Below, one piece after another: positions 12,318-20,195 of a DNA stretch of 22,054 nt (positions are counted from its first letter, which is position 1; each line of letters starts with the position of its first letter). Source of the stretch: JBKQHQ01 sp052148715 (GTDB lineage Bacteria > Pseudomonadota > Alphaproteobacteria > Rhizobiales > Xanthobacteraceae); NCBI GenBank assembly GCA_052148715.1, contig JBKQHQ010000141.1, forward strand, positions 1 to 22,054. The letters run 5' to 3'. The position numbers were made by a program, and so were the translations under genes. Below the pieces are notes generated by a model. It was not told the origin of the DNA, did no database searches, and saw only the letters and a program-made list of their open reading frames with translations.

Positions 12318-14831
12318 CTAAAACGCAGCCCGTAAGCCGGCGAAGACCGTAAGCGGCATTCCCGGCACGAAGGTGCGCGGATCGGTCAAATTCAGGTAGG
12401 GGAATGAGCTCGTTTGGAAGAAAGTCCCATACGTATAGTAGTGCTGGTTGAATAGGTTCCGCACCAAACCGAAGAACTCGATGTTCTTCGTCACCTGGTA
12501 GGAGGAATGCAGGTTCACCACCCAATACGCCGGCACTTTCGGATTGAGGTTGGATTGGTCTCCGGCGAGATATTGGCTGCCGATCACGTTCAGATCGGCC
12601 CCAAGCTTCCAGGCATCGGTGATTTCGCGCTCGGCGCCTGCCTTGAACCCATAGTCCGGCACCGCCGGAATGTGATCGCCGGGGACCACGAAAATATTTC
12701 CGTTCGCATCGGCAAATGGGTTGTTCGGCGACGACAAGGTCAGCGCACTCTGGAAGGTGGCATCCACATAGCTGAAGTTGGCATAAACGTTCCAGCTCTT
12801 GTCCTTATAGGAGGCGCTCGCCTCGATCCCCTGACGCAGCGTGTTGCCGCCGTTCTGAAAGAATTCGTGCCCGGGCAGCGGGCTTGCGACATTGATGATA
12901 TCGTCGGTGTTTAGCGTGCGGAACGCACCGAGGCTCCAGGACAGCAGCGCCTTCTTGTCGCCAATGTCGAAATGCCCGCGCAGGCCGGCCTCATAGGTGT
13001 GCGACACGACCTGCTGCAAGGGCGGATCGCCGACCAGCGAATTATCGATCAAGCAAGGCCGGATCGGATCGGAGCATCCGAGCTCGAGCGGCGTCGGCGC
13101 GCGATTCGCTTCCGAGTAACCCGCATAGGCGATTAAATTGGGTGTGATCTTGTAGGTCGCGCCGAGCACCGGGTTGAGGCGATTGTAGTCGTGATTGCCA
13201 TTGAGCGCGCTATCGTTGCCCAAAAGGTCCTGCAGGCTGATCTGCGCTACGTTCAGCCGGCCGCCGCCGGTGACGGAGAGCTTGGAGGTTATGTCGAACG
13301 TGTCGGTCGCGTAGACACCGGTGTAGAGCGTCGTGGCCAGCAATCCGACCGGCGCGACGTCGCCCGCAGGCTGATTGATGAAAACCCCGACGCCTTGCAC
13401 GAACGGGAACTGATCGGCGTTGATCGTTCCCAACTCGCTCGTGGTGGAGAACTGCACGCGGCCATCGTCGAGGGTGGCGCCGAGGACAAAGTTGTTGGCA
13501 TGGTCAAAGAGTTTGGCCGAGGTGGCGGCTTGCACTGAGCCGCCGAAACTATTGGCCGCGGTCTGGGTGTGGTCGATCTCGCCGAGCACGCTCGTTCCGA
13601 GCGGGCCCGTCGCCGGAACGGTTTGTCCGGCAGTCGTTGTGAGATTCTGCAAGGTGCCGTCGAGATCCGGAAAGCACAAGACCGCCGGGTCGGGGCATCC
13701 GGAATTGGCGACGTTGGTGCCGTTGCCGTCGACGTGGCGTTGCCAGAATCCTCGATAGTACACATTGCCTTGGAACGACAGCGTATCGCTCGGTTTCCAG
13801 CTTCCGTTCGCCGTAAGGAATGCAAGCTGGTTCTGCGTGGTTTGCGGAACGGTGTAGACGCTTGCCCAATTTTGATTGAGCAGCTGGACCGGCGTCGCCG
13901 CCGCAGCGCCAAGCTGGTTGGAGGCACCGGTAAAGGCAACGTGGAATTCGGTTTGCTCGCCGCGTGCGCCCACATCCATGTAGACGCGGCGCAGCTGCGA
14001 GGGAGAGTCGTCGCGCCAGCCATTGTCGTTGACGGCGTCGGCGGTCACATAGGCGGACAAATTTCCGTTCTCACCACCGGCTTGCACCGAGGCGGAACGC
14101 CGGCCAAACGAGCCGCCGTTCACCTCGCCGTCGACGCCCTGATAGGTAAATCCGTTCTTCATCTCGATCGATACCGCGCCGCCCAGCGCGTTGAGGCCAT
14201 AGACCGGATTGTTGGGAACGAGGGTCATCCCTTTAACGGCTTTTTCCGGGATGAAGTCCCAATTCAGGGTGTCGCCGAATACTTCGTTGATGCGGACCCC
14301 GTTCTGATAGACGGCTATTCCTTGCGGCGTCCCGATCACCGGTGAGGCGGTGAAGCCGCGGTAATTGAGGTCGAGCTGGTACTGATTCCCGGTTTGATCG
14401 CTGAGCGAGATGCCCGGCAACCCGCGCAGCATCGCCTCCAGCAGTCCGGGCGCTTTCGTATGGCCGAAGTCGTCTGCCGCCAGGGTCTGGACGTTGGCCG
14501 GGATTTTGTCGCGGTCGATCAGTGAAGGGTCGGTGGCGGCGATGCCTCGTGTAGCCTGCGCGCTTTGGTTGCGAGCCGGCGACCTCGAACGGGCGCGAGC
14601 CCGGGCCGGCGTGACCGGGGCGGGCTTGGAGACCAGGCGCGGGCTGACGGTCGACAGCGGCGTCGGGGCGATGACTCGGATTTCAGGAAGATTCGTTCCC
14701 TTGGCCTCCTGGGCATTGCTGACGCCCGGCGCCATCAGCGCAGCGAGGCTGATCCCACTCAGAAAACGCCGGAGCGTCGCCGCAAGCCCAAAGGAGCCGG
14801 CCCGACCGGCGACGTCGAGAGCCCCACGCAT
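12318..14831 (-). CDS. TonB-dependent outer membrane receptor
   Basis: An 837-residue receptor. Residues 1-40 are a long signal peptide ending SNAQ; EIRVIAPTPL (50-59) is a TonB-box-like segment; residues 60-95 are a Pro/Arg/Ala linker; the plug domain spans about 105-225 (LLEAMLRGLPGISLSDQTGN, NYRGFTASPVIGTPQGIAVY, and YGLNALGGAVSIEMKNGF); the rest is a 22-strand-type barrel with a NEANRAP-like YSEANRAPTPLELGC and a final LTVFAGLRAAF ending in the Phe used for outer-membrane assembly. It imports a scarce ligand using TonB energy. It is divergent from a PQQ dehydrogenase with a lanthanide-type active site, so a lanthanide or metal chelate is a possible ligand; that is inference. The ATG at 14829-14831 has a GGGG site upstream; the frame opens 70 codons earlier with arginine-rich, unlikely sequence. 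Confidence 0.92.
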   Translation of the reverse strand: MRGALDVAGRAGSFGLAATLRRFLSGISLAALMAPGVSNAQEAKGTNLPEIRVIAPTPLSTVSPRLVSKPAPVTPARARARSRSPARNQSAQATRGIAATDPSLIDRDKIPANVQTLAADDFGHTKAPGLLEAMLRGLPGISLSDQTGNQYQLDLNYRGFTASPVIGTPQGIAVYQNGVRINEVFGDTLNWDFIPEKAVKGMTLVPNNPVYGLNALGGAVSIEMKNGFTYQGVDGEVNGGSFGRRSASVQAGGENGNLSAYVTADAVNDNGWRDDSPSQLRRVYMDVGARGEQTEFHVAFTGASNQLGAAAATPVQLLNQNWASVYTVPQTTQNQLAFLTANGSWKPSDTLSFQGNVYYRGFWQRHVDGNGTNVANSGCPDPAVLCFPDLDGTLQNLTTTAGQTVPATGPLGTSVLGEIDHTQTAANSFGGSVQAATSAKLFDHANNFVLGATLDDGRVQFSTTSELGTINADQFPFVQGVGVFINQPAGDVAPVGLLATTLYTGVYATDTFDITSKLSVTGGGRLNVAQISLQDLLGNDSALNGNHDYNRLNPVLGATYKITPNLIAYAGYSEANRAPTPLELGCSDPIRPCLIDNSLVGDPPLQQVVSHTYEAGLRGHFDIGDKKALLSWSLGAFRTLNTDDIINVASPLPGHEFFQNGGNTLRQGIEASASYKDKSWNVYANFSYVDATFQSALTLSSPNNPFADANGNIFVVPGDHIPAVPDYGFKAGAEREITDAWKLGADLNVIGSQYLAGDQSNLNPKVPAYWVVNLHSSYQVTKNIEFFGLVRNLFNQHYYTYGTFFQTSSFPYLNLTDPRTFVPGMPLTVFAGLRAAF

Positions 14832-15123
14832 ACTTACCCCACATACACGCGCAATATTGGCGGAAGCCGTACCGAAAGGGAAGAGAGTATGGGCAAGCCA
14901 CCCGGAATTGCCGAATATCGGGGCAGACTTCCCGGCGGGGGAGGTACGGTGAATCCTGGGAGGCGGGCGAAGCGGCCGCCGTCTTCGATCATGCCGATGG
15001 GACGCCGTTGGCTTCCGCGGCTCGCAAGAAATGGCTATCATCCGCGCAGCGTCAGGGATGGTCTGGAGAATGTCGGATCACGCCGGAGCGCTGGATAAAA
15101 AGCATCCCACTCGGGAGGAATAT
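14832..15123. other. Divergent promoter region of TonB receptor and PQQ dehydrogenase
   Basis: 292 bases between divergent starts. It must contain both promoters, but I find no EcfG, FixK/FNR or clear -24/-12 motif and no long inverted repeat. Confidence 0.4.
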
Positions 15124-16803
15124 ATGAAATCTGTGCTCTATGCGGCGCTGCTAGGCGCCGCGTTTCCTGTTGCGACCCTGGCGCAAACCGCCGACGAGAT
15201 CAAAAACGCCGCGCAGGCGCCCCAGAACGTGCTCACTTATGGCATGAGCTACAGCCAGCAGCGCTTCAGTCCGCTCAACCAGATCAATCGCGACACGGTG
15301 AAACGGCTGGTGCCGGCCTGGTCGTACAGCATGAACAACAATACGGGCGAGGAATCGCAGCCGCTCATCTATGACGGCCTGATGTACGTCACCAGCCAGA
15401 ACAAGACGGTTGCCGTCGATGCCCTGACCGGCAAGGAGATCTGGAACACGCCCGTCGAGTATCCCGCGGACACCACACGTGTCGTTTGCTGCGGCATCGT
15501 GAACCGGGGCTCGGCGATCTACGAGGGCAAGGTGTTCCGCACCACGCTCGACGCGCGTGTCATCGCTCTCGACATGAAGACCGGCAAGCAAGTCTGGAGC
15601 GCCAAATCGGGCGAAACCAAGGACGGGGTGGCGATGACCGGCGCGCCGATCATCGCCAACGGCGTGCTGATCACCGGGATGGCCGGCGCGGAATATGGCA
15701 GCCGCGGCTATATCGAGGGTTACGATCCGAACGACGGCAAGCGGCTTTGGCGGCGCTACACGGTCCCGCGGCCCGGCGAGCCGGGCGCCAACACCTGGCC
15801 CAACGACGCGGTCAATGCGAGCGGCGGAAGCTCGTGGACGACGGGTACCTATGATCCCGAGCTTGATCTCGTCTTCTGGGGCATCGGCAATCCCGCGCCC
15901 TGGAACGCGCTGTTACGCAAAGGCGACGATCTATTCACCAACTCGATCATCGCGGTTCGGCCGAAGACCGGCGAGATGGTCTGGTATTTCCAGATGTCGC
16001 CCAATGATCCGTTCGACCACGACAACATCACCTCGATCATTCTCGCCGAGCTCAGCGTAAACGGAGCACCGACCAAGGTTCTGCTGCAGGCCGCGCGCAA
16101 CGGATTCTTCTATGTGATCGAGCGTAAAAGCGGCCAGCTGATCGCCGCGAACCCTTACGTCAAGGTCACCTGGGCCACCCATATCGATAAGGAAACCGGC
16201 CGGCCCGAGTGGACCGAGACGACCAAAAAGGCAATCGCCTACAGCGAGGAGATCCAGACTTGGCCGCATATCACCGGCGGCACCAACTGGTTCCCGAACT
16301 CCTTCAACCCGCGCACCGGGCTTGCCTATGTCAATACCGCCGATTACGGGATGAAGTATCGGCCGGATCCGGCCGAAGAAATCAAGAACCTGAAGCCCGG
16401 CGACTCGCACCGAGCCGTCAAGATCACGCCCATCTTCAATGAGGATGGCATGCGCGGACACTTGCGTGCAATCGATCCGATGACGGGCGTCTCGAAGTGG
16501 TCGATTCCCTTCAAGAGTCCGAACTGGGCCGGCACGCTGGTCACCTCCGGCGGACTCGTGTTCACCGGCGAGCTCACCGGCGAGTTCATCGCCGTCGATA
16601 GCGATACCGGCAAGATCCTCTGGCAGTTTCAGACCCCCTCGGGAATCATCGGACAGCCGATCACATGGGAACGTGACGGCAAGCAATACGTCACCATCAC
16701 CAGCGGCACCGGCGGCGTTTATGTCCTGAAAACGCCGGACCCGAACCTGGCCCACGTACCGCCGGGCGGCACCCTGTGGACCTTCAAGCTTATCGATCAG
16801 TAA
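15124..16803 (+). CDS. PQQ-dependent methanol/ethanol family dehydrogenase, lanthanide-type active site
   Basis: A 559-residue periplasmic quinoprotein that oxidises a primary alcohol with PQQ and passes electrons to a cytochrome c. Residues 1-20 are a signal peptide (ending ATLAQ). Visible active-site features by analogy to MxaF/XoxF: the adjacent Cys122-Cys123 disulfide pair (VVCCGIVNRG), metal ligand Glu190 (GAEYGSRGY), metal ligand Asn256 (GIGNPAPWN), and catalytic Asp298 followed at +2 by Asp300 (PNDPFDHDN). Calcium MxaF enzymes have Ala at that +2 site; Asp there is the recognised mark of lanthanide-using XoxF, ExaF and PedH enzymes. Beta-propeller W-motifs recur (DALTGKEIWN, DMKTGKQVWS, DSDTGKILWQ). 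The ATG at 15124 has a GGGAGG site. It is shorter than XoxF (about 600) and the true substrate is open. A cytochrome c gene follows. Confidence 0.93.
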   Translation: MKSVLYAALLGAAFPVATLAQTADEIKNAAQAPQNVLTYGMSYSQQRFSPLNQINRDTVKRLVPAWSYSMNNNTGEESQPLIYDGLMYVTSQNKTVAVDALTGKEIWNTPVEYPADTTRVVCCGIVNRGSAIYEGKVFRTTLDARVIALDMKTGKQVWSAKSGETKDGVAMTGAPIIANGVLITGMAGAEYGSRGYIEGYDPNDGKRLWRRYTVPRPGEPGANTWPNDAVNASGGSSWTTGTYDPELDLVFWGIGNPAPWNALLRKGDDLFTNSIIAVRPKTGEMVWYFQMSPNDPFDHDNITSIILAELSVNGAPTKVLLQAARNGFFYVIERKSGQLIAANPYVKVTWATHIDKETGRPEWTETTKKAIAYSEEIQTWPHITGGTNWFPNSFNPRTGLAYVNTADYGMKYRPDPAEEIKNLKPGDSHRAVKITPIFNEDGMRGHLRAIDPMTGVSKWSIPFKSPNWAGTLVTSGGLVFTGELTGEFIAVDSDTGKILWQFQTPSGIIGQPITWERDGKQYVTITSGTGGVYVLKTPDPNLAHVPPGGTLWTFKLIDQ

Positions 16804-16822
16804 CTGGAAATGGATTTTCAGC

Positions 16823-16849
16823 GAGGCCGCCCCGCACGCGGGCGGCCTC
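16823..16849 (+). terminator. Strong hairpin between dehydrogenase and cytochrome genes
   Basis: GAGGCCGCCC (16823-16832), a 7-base loop and GGGCGGCCTC (16840-16849) make a perfect 10-bp stem, 20 bases after the dehydrogenase stop and just before the cytochrome ribosome site (16858-16862). Only TT follows, so it is at best a partial terminator; it could set the ratio of the two proteins or protect the dehydrogenase mRNA 3' end. Confidence 0.65.
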
Positions 16850-16873
16850 TTGCTGAGAGGAGAAGCATTGGGA

Positions 16874-17188
16874 ATGACGATCAGGCGGGCGACGCCCTTC
16901 TTTATACTGCTCGCGCTTTCGGCGACAGCGACAGCGGACGAGGCGGCGGTTCGGAAGGGGGCAAAGATTTACGAAAACAACTGCTCCACCTGCCATGGCG
17001 ACGACTTGCAGAATAATTCGAGCATCGCCTTCGATTTGCGCCGCCTCAAGGCGGGCGAGCATTCCCGCTTCGTGAATTCGGTGCTGCACGGCAAGAATGC
17101 GATGCCGTCATGGGAAGGCGTGCTGACAGCGGAGCAGATCGAGAATCTCTGGGCCTACGTCCGCGCACATGCCAGTGACGACACGTAA
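16874..17188 (+). CDS. Class I cytochrome c, likely electron acceptor of the PQQ dehydrogenase
   Basis: A 104-residue exported monohaem cytochrome. A signal peptide covers residues 1-21 (ending TATADE); the haem-binding CSTCH is at 37-41 and the probable axial methionine is Met77 in NAMPSWEGVLT, followed by the terminal helix EQIENLWAYVRAHA. The domain is short, as in XoxG/ExaB-type partners encoded next to quinoprotein dehydrogenases, so it most likely takes electrons from the enzyme encoded 70 bases upstream. The start is either this ATG or the TTG at 16868, which is better spaced from the AGGAG at 16858-16862; the choice adds two residues only. Confidence 0.9.
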   Translation: MTIRRATPFFILLALSATATADEAAVRKGAKIYENNCSTCHGDDLQNNSSIAFDLRRLKAGEHSRFVNSVLHGKNAMPSWEGVLTAEQIENLWAYVRAHASDDT

Positions 17189-17340
17189 CAGCCAAAAATA
17201 ACCAATCGCCAATGTAGCAGAGCGATCCGCGCCCGCGTTCTGGCGCCGGCGTCGTGCGTCCTTGTTCGAACAGGCCGCCCGTCGCTTTCGGGGAACGCCG
17301 CCGACTGCCGTCGTCTACGCCGCTCCGGAGCTCGGCGCCC

Positions 17341-18159
17341 CTATGCCCTTCGCCGAACCTGATCGGGCGTGTCGGCTGCGTCCTCGTCCTGCCCGGTCCC
17401 GCGCCGAGGGTCCGGAAACACCAGGCTGCGCAGGCCGCTACGATCGAACGGCGCCCAGCTTCCCTCTTCCTGCGTCAGGCGATCGGCGATCACGTAGAGC
17501 GCCGCCGGATTGTGTCCCAGGCCGCAGTGGCTCGCCCATACCTCGACGCTCTCGGTGTGGGTTCGCTCGTCCTCCACGCAGCACTGCCAGGCGACGATGC
17601 CGTCGCTGCGGCTGAAGATCGCGGTCGTCGGCACCGGCGGGGGCAGGTGCAGGTGCGAGCCCGATTTTGCCGCATAGACACTGTGGCCGGCCAGCAGCTC
17701 GTAGAGCCGCCAGGCATGGGTGGCGCGGGGGCTGCCTTTGACTGGGCTCCCCAAAGTGATGACCTGACGCACGTCCTCCGGCGCCCGCTTGGCGAGCTCG
17801 CGAGCGAAAATGCCGCCGAGGCTCCAGCCGATCAGACTGACCTTGCGGCCATAGCGGCGACGAAGCTCACGCAAGCGATCGAGCTTGAACTCGTTCAGGC
17901 CCGGCTTCAGGCCGAGATTGCGGCCGAGGTCCCAGCCATGCGCAGCGTAGCCGCGGTCGCGGAGGAAGGTTCGCAGCGGAACGGTCGACACGTCGCTTGC
18001 CGCCAAGCCGGGAAACACCATGACCGGATGCCCGTCGCCGGCGGGCAGCAGGCGAAGCCAGGGAAAGGCCCACAGAAACGCCGCAAGCTCGTAAACGGCC
18101 CGTGCCTCGGCCAGCAGCAGACGCCGGGACGGGGGCACGAGCCTGTTTGCTTTAGACAT
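17341..18159 (-). CDS. Alpha/beta hydrolase (EstA/lipase-like)
   Basis: A 272-residue hydrolase. The core begins with GHPVMVFPGLAASDVST (about 43-59, oxyanion-hole region), carries the nucleophile Ser113 in LIGWSLGGIFARELA, an acidic residue Asp186 in FSRSDGIVAW and a histidine in SHCGLGHNP (His211 or His216). The whole resembles triacylglycerol esterase/lipase EstA-type or PHA-related hydrolases (COG1075 type) and lacks a signal peptide, so it is probably cytoplasmic. The start is the ATG at 18157-18159 with GGAG 7-10 bases upstream. It is divergent from the SDR/hydrolase/WS-DGAT cluster, sharing a 288-base promoter region with two FixK-like boxes, which suggests a role in acyl-ester turnover. 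Confidence 0.88.
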   Translation of the reverse strand: MSKANRLVPPSRRLLLAEARAVYELAAFLWAFPWLRLLPAGDGHPVMVFPGLAASDVSTVPLRTFLRDRGYAAHGWDLGRNLGLKPGLNEFKLDRLRELRRRYGRKVSLIGWSLGGIFARELAKRAPEDVRQVITLGSPVKGSPRATHAWRLYELLAGHSVYAAKSGSHLHLPPPVPTTAIFSRSDGIVAWQCCVEDERTHTESVEVWASHCGLGHNPAALYVIADRLTQEEGSWAPFDRSGLRSLVFPDPRRGTGQDEDAADTPDQVRRRA

Positions 18160-18285
18160 CGGTTACTCCTGCACGGGCGCCTCGATTGCGTCGAATCGCA
18201 TCGCGGCAGTTTTAAGGATAGCAAAACAGATGTTCGCGTGTGTTTGGGAAATCGGCGAAAACATGCGCCAGCCGGGGCTTCGATG

Positions 18286-18299
18286 TTGCACCGCGGCAA
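18286..18299. promoter_or_regulatory. FixK/FNR-like box, upstream copy
   Basis: TTGC-ACCGCG-GCAA fits the FixK2 pattern TTG(A/C)-N6-(T/G)CAA known from Bradyrhizobium. It abuts a second box exactly. It is 127 bases from the minus-strand hydrolase start and 149 from the plus-strand SDR start, so it could serve either. Confidence 0.5.
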
Positions 18300-18313
18300 T
18301 TGCGCAAGATCAA
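18300..18313. promoter_or_regulatory. FixK/FNR-like box, downstream copy
   Basis: TTGC-GCAAGA-TCAA fits TTG(A/C)-N6-(T/G)CAA and ends in the fuller ATCAA half-site of FNR boxes. With the preceding copy it makes a continuous 28-base double site. Its centre is about 141 bases before the SDR ATG, leaving room for a transcript start near 18348. Confidence 0.55.
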
Positions 18314-18447
18314 TGTGGCCCGATCTCACCCCGCTAACGTGCATCAGGAACTCGTCGCAAATGTATCGTGTCAAGTCCTTGCGACGTGAGGCGAAGCCTC
18401 GCTGGCCTTGAATGTAGATCGCCAGTGGCGGGCATCAAGAGGGTCGG

Positions 18448-19245
18448 ATGGCCAGAAAGAGCACCGCCGCACCCGGTTGCGTCCTCATTACGGGCGCATC
18501 GGGAGGTATTGGTCGGCAGCTCGCCGAGGTTTTCGCGGGGCATGGGTGGCATTTGCTGCTGTCGGCCCGCAGCCGGGATCGGCTGCGCGAACTCGCCGAA
18601 GATCTCGAGGCGGCGCACGGCGTGAAGGCGACGGTCTTGCCGGCCGATCTTGCGGATCCGGGAGCGCCACAAGCGATCGTTGATGCCTTGCAGGGGCAGG
18701 ACGTCGATGTCGAGATTCTCGTCAACAATGCCGGCCTGATGTTCGAAGGGGACTTCGCGGATACCGCGCTTGAGGATCACCTGCGGCTGCTGCAGGTGAA
18801 CGTCGTCGCGCTCACGGCGCTCACGCGGTTGCTGCTCGAGCCCATGTTGCGTCGCAGCAGTGGCCGTATCCTCAACGTCGCCTCGACCGGCGCGTTCGTG
18901 CCAATCCCAAGTCTTGCCGCCTATGCGGCTTCGAAAGCCTTTGTATTGTCGTTGACCGAGGCCTTGTCCGAAGAGCTGAAAGGCACCGGCGTGACGGCGA
19001 CGGCGCTGTGCCCCGGCTTCACCGATACCGACATGGTGCGCGGCTCGCCGCGGGGCCGGCGCCTGCCATCGCTCGTTGTCATGGATGCGAGATCCGTGGC
19101 CCAACAAGGCTATGCGGCCTGCCTCTCCGGGAAGGCGGTGCACGTCGCCGGACTGGCGAACGACGTCGCGATCAGCGGAGTGGGCTTTCTGCCGCGATGG
19201 CTGGTGCGCACGGTCGGTGGCCTGATCGCCCGCAATACTGCCTGA
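18448..19245 (+). CDS. SDR family oxidoreductase (DltE-like)
   Basis: A 265-residue short-chain dehydrogenase. TGASGGIG (15-22), ARSRDRL after strand 2 (Arg residues near 41, favouring NADP), NNAG (93-96), Asn118, Ser146 and Tyr159-x-x-x-Lys163 (YAASK) are all present, so it should be active. The C-terminal region VTATALCPGFTDTDM and the end WLVRTVGGLIARNTA are typical of the DltE/fatty-aldehyde-reductase-like group. The gene heads a plus-strand cluster: an alpha/beta hydrolase begins 17 bases after its stop, then a WS/DGAT. Reduction of an acyl-derived aldehyde or ketone is a plausible job in this context. The ATG at 18448 has a GAGGG site 5-9 bases upstream. Two FixK-like boxes lie about 140 bases ahead. 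Confidence 0.9.
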   Translation: MARKSTAAPGCVLITGASGGIGRQLAEVFAGHGWHLLLSARSRDRLRELAEDLEAAHGVKATVLPADLADPGAPQAIVDALQGQDVDVEILVNNAGLMFEGDFADTALEDHLRLLQVNVVALTALTRLLLEPMLRRSSGRILNVASTGAFVPIPSLAAYAASKAFVLSLTEALSEELKGTGVTATALCPGFTDTDMVRGSPRGRRLPSLVVMDARSVAQQGYAACLSGKAVHVAGLANDVAISGVGFLPRWLVRTVGGLIARNTA

Positions 19246-19262
19246 TCATCGGGGAACCTGCC

Positions 19263-20195
19263 ATGCCGAGTGTTGCGGCTAACGGCGTCCAGATCGAATA
19301 TGCCGAGAGTGGCGATGCGGCGGCACCCGCGATCCTGCTGATCATGGGACTGGGCATGCAGCTCATCGCCTGGCCGGAGACATTTTGCGCGGATCTCGCG
19401 GATCGCGGGTTCCACGTGGTCCGCTTCGACAACCGCGATGTAGGGAAGTCGACGAAAATCCGGAAGATGGGCGCCATCGCGCTAGCGGCGGCTTTCGCCC
19501 GCGCGCTGGCCGGACTGCGCGTTGTACCGCCCTACACGCTACGCGACATGGCGGCGGATGCCGTGGGACTGATGGATGCGCTGCGCATCGATCGGGCCCA
19601 TATCGTCGGCGTATCGATGGGAGGGATGATCGGCCAGATTATCGCGGCCGAGCATTCCGAGCGCATCCGCAGCCTCACCTCGATCATGTCCTCCAGCGGC
19701 AATCCGAACCTCCCGCGCGGCAACGCGGAGGTGCTCAGGGCGCTAATGCGGCCGCGTCCGGTGCGCGATCGCGAGCGCGCCATTCGCCAAGCGATCGACT
19801 TCTATCGGCTGATCGGCAGCCCGGGCTTCCCGACCAGTGACGCCGACCTGCGCGCCAAGGTCGAGCGCGCCATCTCGCGCTGTTACTATCCCGCGGGTTT
19901 CGCGCGCCATCTGCTCGCCGTGATGGCGTCCGGCAGCAGGGTCGAGATGCTGTCTGGCATTCGCGTGCCGACGCTGGTCATGCACGGCGCCGACGATCCG
20001 CTGGTGCCCGTCGAGGCCGGCAAGGATACCGCCGCCCATATCGCGGGAGCCGAGTTGCGGATCATTCCCGGCATGGGTCACGACCTGCCGGGAGGGCTCG
20101 TGCCGATTTTGGTCGATGCAATCGCCGAGCATTGCCGCAGCGCGGACCGGTCGGCTGCCCGAGCCGTCGCCCCGTCGATCCGGAGGACACGATGA
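19263..20195 (+). CDS. Alpha/beta fold hydrolase
   Basis: A 310-residue cytoplasmic hydrolase of the epoxide-hydrolase/carboxylesterase type. It has ILLIMGLGMQLIAWP (25-38, oxyanion region), VVRFDNRDVGKS (52-63, typical of this subgroup), nucleophile Ser118 in VGVSMGGMIGQ, the acid residue near Asp245 in HGADDPLVP and His273 in GMGHDLP. The complete triad argues for activity; the substrate is unknown but probably an ester. The ATG at 19263 lies 17 bases after the SDR stop. Its stop codon overlaps the start of the WS/DGAT gene by four bases (ATGA at 20192-20195), showing translational coupling with that acyltransferase. Confidence 0.9.
   Translation: MPSVAANGVQIEYAESGDAAAPAILLIMGLGMQLIAWPETFCADLADRGFHVVRFDNRDVGKSTKIRKMGAIALAAAFARALAGLRVVPPYTLRDMAADAVGLMDALRIDRAHIVGVSMGGMIGQIIAAEHSERIRSLTSIMSSSGNPNLPRGNAEVLRALMRPRPVRDRERAIRQAIDFYRLIGSPGFPTSDADLRAKVERAISRCYYPAGFARHLLAVMASGSRVEMLSGIRVPTLVMHGADDPLVPVEAGKDTAAHIAGAELRIIPGMGHDLPGGLVPILVDAIAEHCRSADRSAARAVAPSIRRTR

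Noticed and set aside
11407..12525. 372-codon open frame on the minus strand
   Set aside because: It overlaps the DUF6481 gene and the TonB receptor end in non-coding frames; the product is Pro/Arg/Ser-rich without a motif.
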